A program made the position numbers and the translations under genes. Source: Amycolatopsis benzoatilytica AK 16/65 (GTDB taxonomy: Bacteria; Actinomycetota; Actinomycetes; Mycobacteriales; Pseudonocardiaceae). From it: a stretch of DNA of 64,000 nucleotides. Positions 44,621-54,141 of this stretch are shown here, piece after piece. Under the pieces are notes generated by a model. That model saw only the letters and a program-made list of their open reading frames with translations. It ran no database searches and had not been told where the DNA came from. How positions within the stretch are numbered: position 1 is the stretch's first letter; each line of letters opens with the position of its first letter. Where the stretch lies: positions 6,518,412-6,582,411 of the forward strand of contig NZ_KB912942.1 of NCBI RefSeq assembly GCF_000383915.1. The letters are read 5' to 3'.

Positions 44621-47600
44621 ATGCAGCTCGACCAGATCTTCGCCAAGGACATTCAGCGTCCGATCGAAGGCGTCATCAAGGCAGATGACGTCGCGCACCT
44701 GGGGACAGAGGTCGACGAGTACGTCCTGACCAACGAGGCCGCGAAGGGCATGGAGATCCTGCTCGAGGAGTACACGAGCTACACCAACGCCAACGGCGTG
44801 TGGATCTCTGGCTTCTTCGGAGCTGGTAAGTCGCACATGCTCAAGATGCTTGCCCACCTGCTGGGTGACGTCGGAGGCCAGGACTACCCGCGCCAGAACG
44901 TCTCCGACAGCTTCCGCGCCAAGACCCCGGACGCCTTCCTACCCGGACTGCTCAACAAGGCGGACCGCATCCCTGCTAAGAGCCTGTTGTTCAACATCGA
45001 CCAGAAGGCCACCCTCATTACCAAGGACCAGACCGACGCCTTACTCAAGGTGTTCGTCAAGGTCTTCGACGACTCGCGTGGCTACTTTGGCGACCAGGGC
45101 CACGTCGCTCGATTTGAACGCCAGATGGATGACGAAGGACAATTGGAGGCGTTCAAGGGCGCTTTCAAAAGCATCTCGGGTCGAGACTGGACCGAACGTC
45201 GACCAAGCTTCGGGCTTCCCACGGTTCGCAAGCAGGTCAATGAGGCATATGCAAAGGTAACTGGTATTGCCCTCTCAAGTGCTTCGGACATCCTTGCGAC
45301 CTACCAGGCGACGTACTCAGTGTCGATCGAGGACTTCGCCGACGAGGTCAAGGCATGGCTGGACAAGCAGGGCGACCCGGCGTTCCGGCTGAACTTCTTC
45401 GTCGACGAGGTCGGCCAGTTCATCGGCTCGGACACCAAACTGATGCTCAACCTGCAGACCATCGCCGAGTCGCTCAACACCAAATGCTCTGGCCGGGCGT
45501 GGGTGTTCGTGACCTCGCAGGAGGACATGGAAAAGGTCATCGGCGACCGCACCCGCCAGCAGGGCAACGACTTCTCCAAGATCCAGGCCCGATTCAAGAC
45601 TCGCCTCAAGCTCACCAGCGCCGACGTCGAGGAGGTCATCCGCAAGCGTCTGCTCGAAAAGAACGACGCCGGCGTGGCCGCGCTGAGCACGATCCACGCC
45701 GCCCAGCACGCCAACTTCAAGACGCTGTTCGACTTCGTCGACGGGGCCAAGACCTACCGCAACTACGCTGACGAGGCCCACTTCGTCGGGACCTACCCAT
45801 TCGTCAGCTACCAGTTCCCGCTGTTCCAGGCCGCGATCGAGGGTATCTCCGACCACAACGTTTTCGAGGGGCGCAACAGTTCGGTGGGCGAGCGCTCGAT
45901 GCTCGGCGTCGTCCAGCAGGTCGCCAAGGACATCGGCAATGTCGAGGTCGGCCAGCTCGCCACGTTCGACAGCATGTTCGCCGGTATCCGCGCCTCGCTG
46001 AAGTCTGCCGCCCAGCGTTCGATCGACGTCGCCGAGCGCAACCTCGACAACCCGCTGGCCATCCGTCTGCTCAAGGCACTGTTCCTGGTCAAGTACGTCG
46101 AGAGCTTCCAAGCGACCCCGCGTAACCTCACGGTGCTGGTCTACGACCGTTTCGGCCTCGACCTTCCCGCGCTCTCGGAGCAGGTCAAGGAAGCGCTGAC
46201 CATGCTGGAGACGCAGACCTACATTCAACGCAACGGCAACACCTACGAGTATCTGACCAACGAAGAACAGGTCATCGCGGAAGAGATCAAGAACGTCGAC
46301 ATCGACGCCTCCGAGATCAGCGGGAGACTGTTCAAGATCCTCTCGGGCGACGTCATCAAGACGAACAAGATCCGCTACGCCAAGAACGGCCAGGACTTCC
46401 CGTTCGGCTTCAAGCTCGACGACCAGGTCCATGGCCCGCAGCGCGAACTGGCGGTCCACTTCATCTCGCCGGAGTACCCGTACTCACCCGACGAGATCCG
46501 CATGCACAGCGCGGGCAAGGACGAGCTGCGCGTCATCCTCGAACCGGACGCCCGGCTGCTGGCGGATCTGCGGCTGTTGATCAGGACCGAGAAGTACATC
46601 AAGCGCAAACAGAGCACCTCGATCTCGGCCATTGAGGGCCAGATCCTGCAGACCAAGGGTGCGCAGAACATCGACCGCGAGAAGGAACTCATCGAGCGGG
46701 CGAAGGTCTCTGTGGGCAAGTCCACGCTGGTCATCAACGCCGCCGACGTCACCTCAAACTCCCAAGACGCGCTCGTTCGGGTGACCGACGGCTTCCAAGA
46801 CCTCATCAGCCGCACCTACACCCAGCTCAAGCTGCTTGGCGGTGCGACCTACAGCGAGCAGCAGGTCGCCTCGGCTGTCAAGTCCGACAGCGGGCTGTTC
46901 GATGCCGAAACCGCCAGCAGCCTGTACGAGCCGGCGGAGGAGGTGCTGTCGTTCGTTCTCCGCAAGGAGACACTCGGCGAGCAGGTCACGATGAAGACTA
47001 TCGTCGACGGCTTCACGACCAAGCCCTACGGCTGGGACCTGGCCTCGATCGAGGTCCTGGTCGCCTACCTGATCGGCACATCCAAGGTCACGCTTACGGT
47101 CGACGGCAACCTCCTCAAGCGTTCCGAGGTCGCGACGGTACTGCGCAACACTCAGAAGCACGCCCACGCCGTGGTGTCTCCCCAAAGAACTTTCAACGAG
47201 CGCAAGGTCGCCGCTTTCCGCAAGTTCTGCACCGACTTCTTTGACGAGGGCAACACCCCCAAGGACCCGCTGGAACTCGCCCGCCACGGGGCCGACAGGC
47301 TGCAGGCCAAGCGCGACGAGCTCAACGCGACCGTCACAGGTTCGAAGTACCCGTTCGTGGCTCAGCTCTCGACTCCGATCGCGCTGCTTGACGAGGTGGT
47401 CGGCAAACCCGACGACTGGTACCTGACTGACTTCAACCTTGGCGACGACTTGCTCGACGCCAAGGAAAGCACGATCGACCAGATCCAGGCATTCCTCAGC
47501 GGTGGCCAGAAGACCATCTATGACCAGGCGGCCGACCTGCTGGCCACCCACAGCAGCAACCTCGGTTATCTGCCCTCTGGGAGTGACGCGACGGTGCGCG

Positions 47601-48115
47601 CCGCCCTGGACGACCCGGACGCCTTCCGCGGCAACAAAATGGCCCAGCTCAAGCAGGCCACCGACCAGTTGCGTGCTCAGATCGACGGAGTCGTCACCGG
47701 CAACCGCGCGGATGTCACCGAGGCGATCGAGGGACGCAAGGCTGAGATCGAAGGAAGTGCTTTCTACGCCAAAGCAACCGCGGACGCCCAGGATAGCGTG
47801 CTGCGTCAAGTCGAACAGACTATCTCCGTCGTCCGTACCCAGAACCAGGTCGCCCTCATCCGCCAGACCGGCACGAGTTTCGAGGAGACGGTCTACCCAG
47901 GTCTGGTCGACCAGTTGGCTGCCGCTCAGCAGGCAAACGGCAAAGGTGACGGTGATGCGCCACCGCCGCCAAAGCAGACCGTGTCGGTCAAGACCATCAC
48001 GGCCACCGGCGTCTCGGGTGTGTTGGAAACAGAAGAGGACGTCGACCGCTACCTCGGCGCTCTGCGCACGGCACTCGTCCTGGCCCTGAACGATGGAAAG
48101 CGAATCTCTCTCTGA
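44621..48115 (+). CDS. brxC: BREX ATPase BrxC
   Basis: ATG 44621 has CAGGAGG at 10 bases. A GTG at 44612 in the brxB stop is possible but too close to that site. The 1164-residue protein begins MQLDQIFAKDIQRPIEGVIK, typical of BrxC. The P-loop is GFFGAGKSHMLKMLAHLL (about residue 70). The long helical regions match the family's usual length near 1200. BrxC is a STAND/AAA-type ATPase that assembles on DNA with PglX and BrxB. The TGATG junction with pglX indicates coupling. Confidence 0.92.
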   Translation: MQLDQIFAKDIQRPIEGVIKADDVAHLGTEVDEYVLTNEAAKGMEILLEEYTSYTNANGVWISGFFGAGKSHMLKMLAHLLGDVGGQDYPRQNVSDSFRAKTPDAFLPGLLNKADRIPAKSLLFNIDQKATLITKDQTDALLKVFVKVFDDSRGYFGDQGHVARFERQMDDEGQLEAFKGAFKSISGRDWTERRPSFGLPTVRKQVNEAYAKVTGIALSSASDILATYQATYSVSIEDFADEVKAWLDKQGDPAFRLNFFVDEVGQFIGSDTKLMLNLQTIAESLNTKCSGRAWVFVTSQEDMEKVIGDRTRQQGNDFSKIQARFKTRLKLTSADVEEVIRKRLLEKNDAGVAALSTIHAAQHANFKTLFDFVDGAKTYRNYADEAHFVGTYPFVSYQFPLFQAAIEGISDHNVFEGRNSSVGERSMLGVVQQVAKDIGNVEVGQLATFDSMFAGIRASLKSAAQRSIDVAERNLDNPLAIRLLKALFLVKYVESFQATPRNLTVLVYDRFGLDLPALSEQVKEALTMLETQTYIQRNGNTYEYLTNEEQVIAEEIKNVDIDASEISGRLFKILSGDVIKTNKIRYAKNGQDFPFGFKLDDQVHGPQRELAVHFISPEYPYSPDEIRMHSAGKDELRVILEPDARLLADLRLLIRTEKYIKRKQSTSISAIEGQILQTKGAQNIDREKELIERAKVSVGKSTLVINAADVTSNSQDALVRVTDGFQDLISRTYTQLKLLGGATYSEQQVASAVKSDSGLFDAETASSLYEPAEEVLSFVLRKETLGEQVTMKTIVDGFTTKPYGWDLASIEVLVAYLIGTSKVTLTVDGNLLKRSEVATVLRNTQKHAHAVVSPQRTFNERKVAAFRKFCTDFFDEGNTPKDPLELARHGADRLQAKRDELNATVTGSKYPFVAQLSTPIALLDEVVGKPDDWYLTDFNLGDDLLDAKESTIDQIQAFLSGGQKTIYDQAADLLATHSSNLGYLPSGSDATVRAALDDPDAFRGNKMAQLKQATDQLRAQIDGVVTGNRADVTEAIEGRKAEIEGSAFYAKATADAQDSVLRQVEQTISVVRTQNQVALIRQTGTSFEETVYPGLVDQLAAAQQANGKGDGDAPPPPKQTVSVKTITATGVSGVLETEEDVDRYLGALRTALVLALNDGKRISL

Positions 48116-51100
48116 TGGAAACCGCGCCGCTGAAGTCGTTCGCTACCTGGGCGCGTACGACGCTGATCCGTGAGGTGACTGCAAGGGTCGCCGTTGTACT
48201 TGCCCAAGCCTCGTCCGAGCGGGTGGAGCAGCCCAGGGCCGTCGAGGCCCTGGAGAAGGCCGTCAGCGCGTCCGGTGGGGGCGACAAGGGCAAGGCAGCG
48301 GTCACCGACCGGGTCGCCTACACGTGGTTCAACCGGATCATCGCCCTGCGGTTCATGGACGCCAACGGTTACACCGGCATCGGCGTTGTCTCACCACAGC
48401 CCGGCGTTGAGACCGGTCAACCCGAGATTCTGGCCGAAGCCAAGCGCGGCAACATCGAGGCTGCGGTGGTCGGCACCAAGACCCGCGACACGGTCACGGC
48501 TCTGCTAAACGGCACCCGCCGAAGCGACGACGCCCAGGGCGAGGCATACGCCCTGTTGCTCGCGGACTACTGCCGCTACTGGAACCGCGCAATGCCGTTC
48601 ATGTTCGAGCGGGAGGGCGACTTCACCGAGTTGCTCATCCCGGCCAACCTGTTGGCCGACGGCTCAGTGGCGAGCCGCGCCGCTAAGGAGCTCACGAAGG
48701 ACGTGTGCCAGGACGTCGAGGTCATCGGCTGGCTGTACCAGTTCTACATCTCGGAGCGCAAAGACGAGGTCTTCGCCGGCTTCAAGAAGAACAAGAAGGC
48801 TGGCGCCGACGAGATCCCCGCAGCCACACAGCTCTTCACACCGCACTGGATCGTCCGCTACCTCGTCGAAAACTCCCTTGGCCGTCTCTGGATGCTCAAC
48901 CGCCCGTCTTCCGGGCTGGTCAACCAGATGGCCTACTACATCGCTCCGGTCGATGAGGAGACCGACTTCCTCAAGATCGCCAGCCCCGAGGAGCTCACGG
49001 TCGTCGATCCGGCCTGTGGCTCCGGACACATGCTGACGTACGCTTTCGACCTCCTGTACGCCATCTATGAGGAAGAGGGCTACGCCCCGGCGGAGATCCC
49101 CAGCCTAATCCTGACCACCAACCTCTACGGGGTCGAGATCGACCCCCGAGCTGGTGCACTTGCAGCTTTCGCCCTGACTATGAAGGCCCGCGCCAAGCAG
49201 CGTACGTTCTTCAACAAACAGATCGAGCCCAACGTCTGCGTCCTCGATCCGATCCGTTTCACGCCTGACGAGGTCGACCTCCTACTTACGCCCGACGGTG
49301 ACCAGCAGGCAGAAACGGCCTTCTGGAACCAATTCGCGCAAGCCGACAACGTCGGCTCGCTTATCCGACCCAACGAACCGCTAATCGGGCACCTCCGTAT
49401 GCACTTGGGCGAGCACGTGGGCGGCCGCGGTGAGCTGCTGGCTCAGGACGTGATTGAGCGTGCTTACCGAGTGATCCACCAAGCGGACGTTCTGCTTACC
49501 CGTTACACCGTAGCTGTTGCGAACCCGCCCTATTTGGGAGGCCGGAGCATGGGAGTGTCGCTGGCTGCATTCGCAAAGGACTGGTTTTTTGACTCAAAGA
49601 GCGACTTGTTCGCGATGTTCATTGAACGTAACGCTTCCCTGGTTGTTCCGGGCGGGTACGTCGGCATGATCACCATGCAGTCGTGGATGTTCTTGCGGTC
49701 ATACGAAGTATTGCGAAGGAATATCCTCAAAAACCAGGCGATCCTGACTATGGCGCACCTCGGGTCGGGCGCATTCGACACAATCGCCGGCGAGGTTGTT
49801 TCGACCACTGCATTCGTCTTTGTCAACGCCCCCGACCCGCAACATCGTGGTTTGTACTTTAGGTTGATCGAGGAACGGGGCGAGGCCGCAAAGGGCAAGG
49901 CGTTGCTCGAACGAAGGGCTACAAGCGAGGCGTACGCGGCTTCGGCGGCGGACTTTGAGCGCGTCCCGGGTGAGCCGATCGCTTATTGGCTCTCGCCACA
50001 GATGCTCACCGCGTTCCAACTCGGGCACGCGCTCGAGGAGATTGGTGCTCCACGCCAGGGTATGGCGACGTCAGACAATGGTCGCTTCACCCGCCGATGG
50101 TTTGAAGTCCCATTCGATCGGCTTGGCATAGGCATGACGCGCGATGAAGCGAGGTCAAGCGGACGTCGGTGGTTTCCGTATAACAAAGGCGGTGAGTACA
50201 GGAAGTGGTACGGAAACCAGGACGTGGTTGTCGACTGGGAGCACGACGGACGCGAGGTGCTTGGATATGCAGCCTCAAAGTACGGAAGTCCGACACGCAC
50301 GATTAAGAACATTAAGCACTACTTCGAACCGTCGATATCGTGGTCGAAAGTCGGCGCCGGAATCCCTACGTTCAGGTACTTCCCGCAAGGCTTCGTCTTT
50401 GACGTTGCGGGCACGTCGATATTCGCCCCAGAGGCGACGTTGTTGGAGTTGGCTGCATTCTGTAATTCGTCCGTCGCTCACGCAATGCTGCAGGCAACGT
50501 CACCGACGCTAAACTTCGAAGTTGGCACTTTGGCCCGGCTTCCGGTGACCAAGCTCCCCGATAGTGTTATAGACGCAGTCCGCAATCTAATCGAAATTCA
50601 TCGCCTTGATTGGAACAGGTTCGAGACGTCGTGGGATTTCCAAACCTTGGACACGATCACTTTTGGCGCACAGCGTGTCTCGGAAGCATTTATGCGATTC
50701 TTCGAGGCGGCCAACATGGATGCAGTCCATGCACGTGATCTGGAGATCGACCTGAACGTTGAGGTCGCGAAAGCTTACGGGCTCGAGTCAGAGATCGATT
50801 CTGATGTTCCACTGATGCGTATCACCCTGATCGCAAATCCGGCGTTTCGGTACGGTCAGCGATCTCTTGAGGAGCATGTTGACCGCTTCAATGCAGACTG
50901 CGCTGAAGATCTGATCTCGTATGCAGTTGGCTGCATGTTTGGACGTTACAGCCTCGATGAGCCGGGTCTCATCCTGGCCGGTCAGGGGTCGACGGTTCAG
51001 GACTACCTGGCAAAGGTGTCAAATCCGACCTTCGCGCCGGACGAGGACAACGTCATTCCTGTCGTTGATGGCGACTGGTTCGAAGACGACATCGTTGCAC

Positions 51101-51627
51101 GTTTCCGCGCCTTCCTCCGAGTGGCCTTCGGAGAGCAGCACTTCGAAGAGAACCTGCGATTCGTGACCAAGTCGCTCGGCGTCAAGGATATCCGCGACTA
51201 TTTCGTGAAGTCCTTCTATAAGGACCACGTTCAGCGATACAAGAAGCGCCCGATCTACTGGCTGTTCTCCAGCCCCAAGGGCTCGTTCAATGCCCTGATC
51301 TACATGCATCGCTACACGCCGTCCACGGTCTCGACGGTACTCAACGAGTACCTGCGCGAGTTCCGCGCCAAGCTGACCGCCAGCCTGCCGCAACAGGAGC
51401 GCCTGGCCGCTGGTAGCGGTCCACCGCGTCAGCAGGCGGCTGCCCAGAAGGAGGCTGACCGGTTGCGCAAGGTGCTGCTGGAGCTTGAGGAGTACGAGCA
51501 CGATGTGCTGTACCCACTGGCGTCCCGCCAGCTGACTATCGACCTGGACGATGGCGTGAAGGCGAATTACCCGAAGTTCGGTGCAGCCCTGAAGAAGATC
51601 CCCGGGCTAGGGGGCGGCGATGAGTGA
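48115..51627 (+). CDS. pglX: BREX adenine-specific DNA methyltransferase PglX
   Basis: The 1170-residue N6-adenine methyltransferase has motif I VVDPACGSGHMLTYAFDLL (about 300-318) and motif IV ANPPYLGGRSMGVS (about 465-478). The later part holds the target-recognition domain and a C-terminal helical region. PglX methylates the asymmetric BREX site on host DNA and takes part in phage exclusion. The first 450 residues are GC-rich like neighbouring genes, whereas the stretch 49500-51000 is visibly less GC-rich, consistent with swapping of the specificity part. It overlaps pglZ by 8 bases. Confidence 0.93.
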   Translation: METAPLKSFATWARTTLIREVTARVAVVLAQASSERVEQPRAVEALEKAVSASGGGDKGKAAVTDRVAYTWFNRIIALRFMDANGYTGIGVVSPQPGVETGQPEILAEAKRGNIEAAVVGTKTRDTVTALLNGTRRSDDAQGEAYALLLADYCRYWNRAMPFMFEREGDFTELLIPANLLADGSVASRAAKELTKDVCQDVEVIGWLYQFYISERKDEVFAGFKKNKKAGADEIPAATQLFTPHWIVRYLVENSLGRLWMLNRPSSGLVNQMAYYIAPVDEETDFLKIASPEELTVVDPACGSGHMLTYAFDLLYAIYEEEGYAPAEIPSLILTTNLYGVEIDPRAGALAAFALTMKARAKQRTFFNKQIEPNVCVLDPIRFTPDEVDLLLTPDGDQQAETAFWNQFAQADNVGSLIRPNEPLIGHLRMHLGEHVGGRGELLAQDVIERAYRVIHQADVLLTRYTVAVANPPYLGGRSMGVSLAAFAKDWFFDSKSDLFAMFIERNASLVVPGGYVGMITMQSWMFLRSYEVLRRNILKNQAILTMAHLGSGAFDTIAGEVVSTTAFVFVNAPDPQHRGLYFRLIEERGEAAKGKALLERRATSEAYAASAADFERVPGEPIAYWLSPQMLTAFQLGHALEEIGAPRQGMATSDNGRFTRRWFEVPFDRLGIGMTRDEARSSGRRWFPYNKGGEYRKWYGNQDVVVDWEHDGREVLGYAASKYGSPTRTIKNIKHYFEPSISWSKVGAGIPTFRYFPQGFVFDVAGTSIFAPEATLLELAAFCNSSVAHAMLQATSPTLNFEVGTLARLPVTKLPDSVIDAVRNLIEIHRLDWNRFETSWDFQTLDTITFGAQRVSEAFMRFFEAANMDAVHARDLEIDLNVEVAKAYGLESEIDSDVPLMRITLIANPAFRYGQRSLEEHVDRFNADCAEDLISYAVGCMFGRYSLDEPGLILAGQGSTVQDYLAKVSNPTFAPDEDNVIPVVDGDWFEDDIVARFRAFLRVAFGEQHFEENLRFVTKSLGVKDIRDYFVKSFYKDHVQRYKKRPIYWLFSSPKGSFNALIYMHRYTPSTVSTVLNEYLREFRAKLTASLPQQERLAAGSGPPRQQAAAQKEADRLRKVLLELEEYEHDVLYPLASRQLTIDLDDGVKANYPKFGAALKKIPGLGGGDE

Positions 51628-54127
51628 GTCCGCCACGGTCCGACCGCACCTGCTGCGTTGGTTCGATCGCCACCGGGTCGTCTTCTGGCACGACGCGGAA
51701 GGCCGGTACGCCGCGGACATCGACAGCTTCGACCTGCCTGGCATCCAGACCATCCGCGTCGCCAACGACGAGTTCGCCATCAAGAACCGGTTGCTGCGCG
51801 ACGAGCCGGAGGGCAAGTTCCTGGTCTACCGCTCGGGTCGAGCACCTGATGGCATCGGGAACTGGCTGCTCGATCTTGAGCTGGCCTATGGGGTGTTCAC
51901 GGCTGACCGTACCGCGCTGGTCGCCCAGGATCTCGGCCTCACAGGCAAGGACATCGTCGAAGTCGTCCAGGCGTATGAGAAGTTCTTCAACGCCACGAAG
52001 CGCGTCCAGAGCCTCAAAGCACTCCTCAACCCCGAGGACGACGCAACCGATCTGCGCGCCAAGATGACCGCCGTAGTGCTGGGCCTTAAGGACTCGCACA
52101 GTCTGCTGGAGATCACGCGCACCCTCCTGACCGAGAACGCGAAGGGCCAGCACGCCAAGTACGACGCTCTCGTCGACTTCGGCCTAGACGACTTTTACTG
52201 GCAGGGTGTGGCCCGCATCTACGGCTACGAGTCGGCGTCGCCGAGCATCGATGACCTGGTGCTGTGGATCTTCGGCAGAGCCATCGAGGGTTTTAAGTCG
52301 GAGCGCCCGGGCGGTCTGCAGAACATCCAGCTCGACTTCGCCAGTCTGCGCAACGATCGACGCAGTCAGGCGGCAATGGCGACGCTCGCCAGGCGGGCGG
52401 CAGGCGACCTTGACTACACGTCACAGATCGAGGATGCAAGCTTCCGCGATCTGGTGGACAGAGTCCCGGACGACGTGTTCGAGGAGGCGGACCAGAAGAT
52501 CATCAGTGACCTAGCGCGGGCGGTAGCCGAGCAGACCGTCACTCCGCGCGAGGTGGCCGAGGTAGTCCGCCAGCGACAGAGCAGCGTCTGGGCCGACGGT
52601 TACAAGCAGCTCTACACGGCCGTCGCCAGTGCATCGGAGCTGCTGGGCGAGCTGGCTTCGCTGAATCTCGGCATACAGTCGTTCGACGACGGGCTGGAGC
52701 GGTACCGGCGTGAGTTGTTCCGCATCGACCAGCTGTACCGCAAGTTCGTCTACGCTGCGCGCACGGCGGAGTACCCGAAGCCTCTGGAGGCGCTTCGCGA
52801 GCTGGTCGAGAAGCGTTACACCAACAAGTACGTCTATGAGCTGGGCAACGCCTGGCAGCAGCGGGTGGACCAGGTTGAGACGTGGCGTTCGATTGCCCTG
52901 AATTCGCAGACGGCATTCTACGCCCGCTACGTCGAGCCGCTGGTGCGCGACGGCGACAAGAAGGCCGTAGTTATCATCTCCGACGCGCTGCGCTACGAGG
53001 TGGCCCACGAGCTTCGCTCGCTCATCCGAAAGGAGGACCGCTTCGAAGCCGACTTGGAGGCCGTGCTCGGGGTGCTGCCCAGCTATACCCAGCTCGGCAT
53101 GGCGGCGCTGCTTCCGCACTCCACTCTCAAACACTCGGCGGACGCCAAGACGGTGCTTGTGGACGACCAGCCGACGAACAACACCGCCTTCCGCAGCAAG
53201 ATCCTGGAGGGCGTGGGCGGGTCGGCGATCCAGGCCGAGGACTTCAAGGCCCTGAACGCTGAGGAGCGGCGCGAGCTGTATAAGTCCAACCGGGTCTTGT
53301 ACGTCTACCACAACCGAATCGACGCCACGGGGGATAAGCCAGGCACTGAACGGCAGGTCTTCGAAGCGGTCGATGACACCCTGCGTGACATCGTTGACCT
53401 GGTGAAGAAGCTGGCGAGCGCCAACGCCACCAACATCTTCATCACCGCCGACCATGGCTTCCTGTTCCAGGACGAGGCACTGCCCGACACATTCTTCCTG
53501 TCGGCCCAGCCGCAGGGCGACGGCATCAAGGTCGTCAACCGGCGCTTCGTGCTGGGCAACGGGCTCAAGCGCGATAACGCCTTCGCCACCTTCGAGGCCG
53601 CCCAGCTCGGGCTGGAGAGCGACCTGGAAATCCAGATCCCCAAGTCGCTCCACCGTCTGCGGCTGCCCGGTGGCGGTTCACGATTCGTGCATGGCGGGGC
53701 GACGTTGCAGGAGATCGTCGTGCCGGTGCTGGCGGTCAATAAGAAGCGCAAGGGCGACACCAGGCTGGTCAACGTCGAGGTCTGGCCCGAGTCCGACAAG
53801 ATCACAACCGGACAGGTCGTCGTCCGGCTCTTCCAGACCGAGCCGGTCAGCGAGAAGGTCCAGGCCCGCACGCTCCGTGCAGGGCTCTATGTCGGTGAGA
53901 CCCTCATCTCGAACGTCGCAGACCTGACGTTCGACCAGACGTCCTCCGACAAGCGCGATCGCTACCAGAGCGCTCATATGCTGCTCAGCCAAGACGCCAA
54001 CGACTACAACAACCGGGCCGTCGAGTTCCGCCTGGAGGAGCGCATACCCAACACCAACCAGTGGCGGGTCTTCGCCAAGGCGGTCTACACGTTGAAGCGT
54101 TCGTTCGCGTCGGACTTCGACTTCTGA
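51620..54127 (+). CDS. pglZ: BREX alkaline-phosphatase-superfamily protein PglZ
   Basis: The 835-residue protein begins inside the pglX stop region. The PglZ core has VVIISDALRYEVAHELRSLI (metal-binding Asp) and FITADHGFLFQDEALPD (Asp-His), the two hallmark motifs. The C-terminal beta domain includes RFVHGGATLQEIVVPVLAV. PglZ binds PglX and has nuclease or phosphodiesterase activity in studied homologues. It is full length. Confidence 0.93.
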   Translation: MSESATVRPHLLRWFDRHRVVFWHDAEGRYAADIDSFDLPGIQTIRVANDEFAIKNRLLRDEPEGKFLVYRSGRAPDGIGNWLLDLELAYGVFTADRTALVAQDLGLTGKDIVEVVQAYEKFFNATKRVQSLKALLNPEDDATDLRAKMTAVVLGLKDSHSLLEITRTLLTENAKGQHAKYDALVDFGLDDFYWQGVARIYGYESASPSIDDLVLWIFGRAIEGFKSERPGGLQNIQLDFASLRNDRRSQAAMATLARRAAGDLDYTSQIEDASFRDLVDRVPDDVFEEADQKIISDLARAVAEQTVTPREVAEVVRQRQSSVWADGYKQLYTAVASASELLGELASLNLGIQSFDDGLERYRRELFRIDQLYRKFVYAARTAEYPKPLEALRELVEKRYTNKYVYELGNAWQQRVDQVETWRSIALNSQTAFYARYVEPLVRDGDKKAVVIISDALRYEVAHELRSLIRKEDRFEADLEAVLGVLPSYTQLGMAALLPHSTLKHSADAKTVLVDDQPTNNTAFRSKILEGVGGSAIQAEDFKALNAEERRELYKSNRVLYVYHNRIDATGDKPGTERQVFEAVDDTLRDIVDLVKKLASANATNIFITADHGFLFQDEALPDTFFLSAQPQGDGIKVVNRRFVLGNGLKRDNAFATFEAAQLGLESDLEIQIPKSLHRLRLPGGGSRFVHGGATLQEIVVPVLAVNKKRKGDTRLVNVEVWPESDKITTGQVVVRLFQTEPVSEKVQARTLRAGLYVGETLISNVADLTFDQTSSDKRDRYQSAHMLLSQDANDYNNRAVEFRLEERIPNTNQWRVFAKAVYTLKRSFASDFDF

Positions 54128-54141
54128 GGAGGGAAGCTGGG

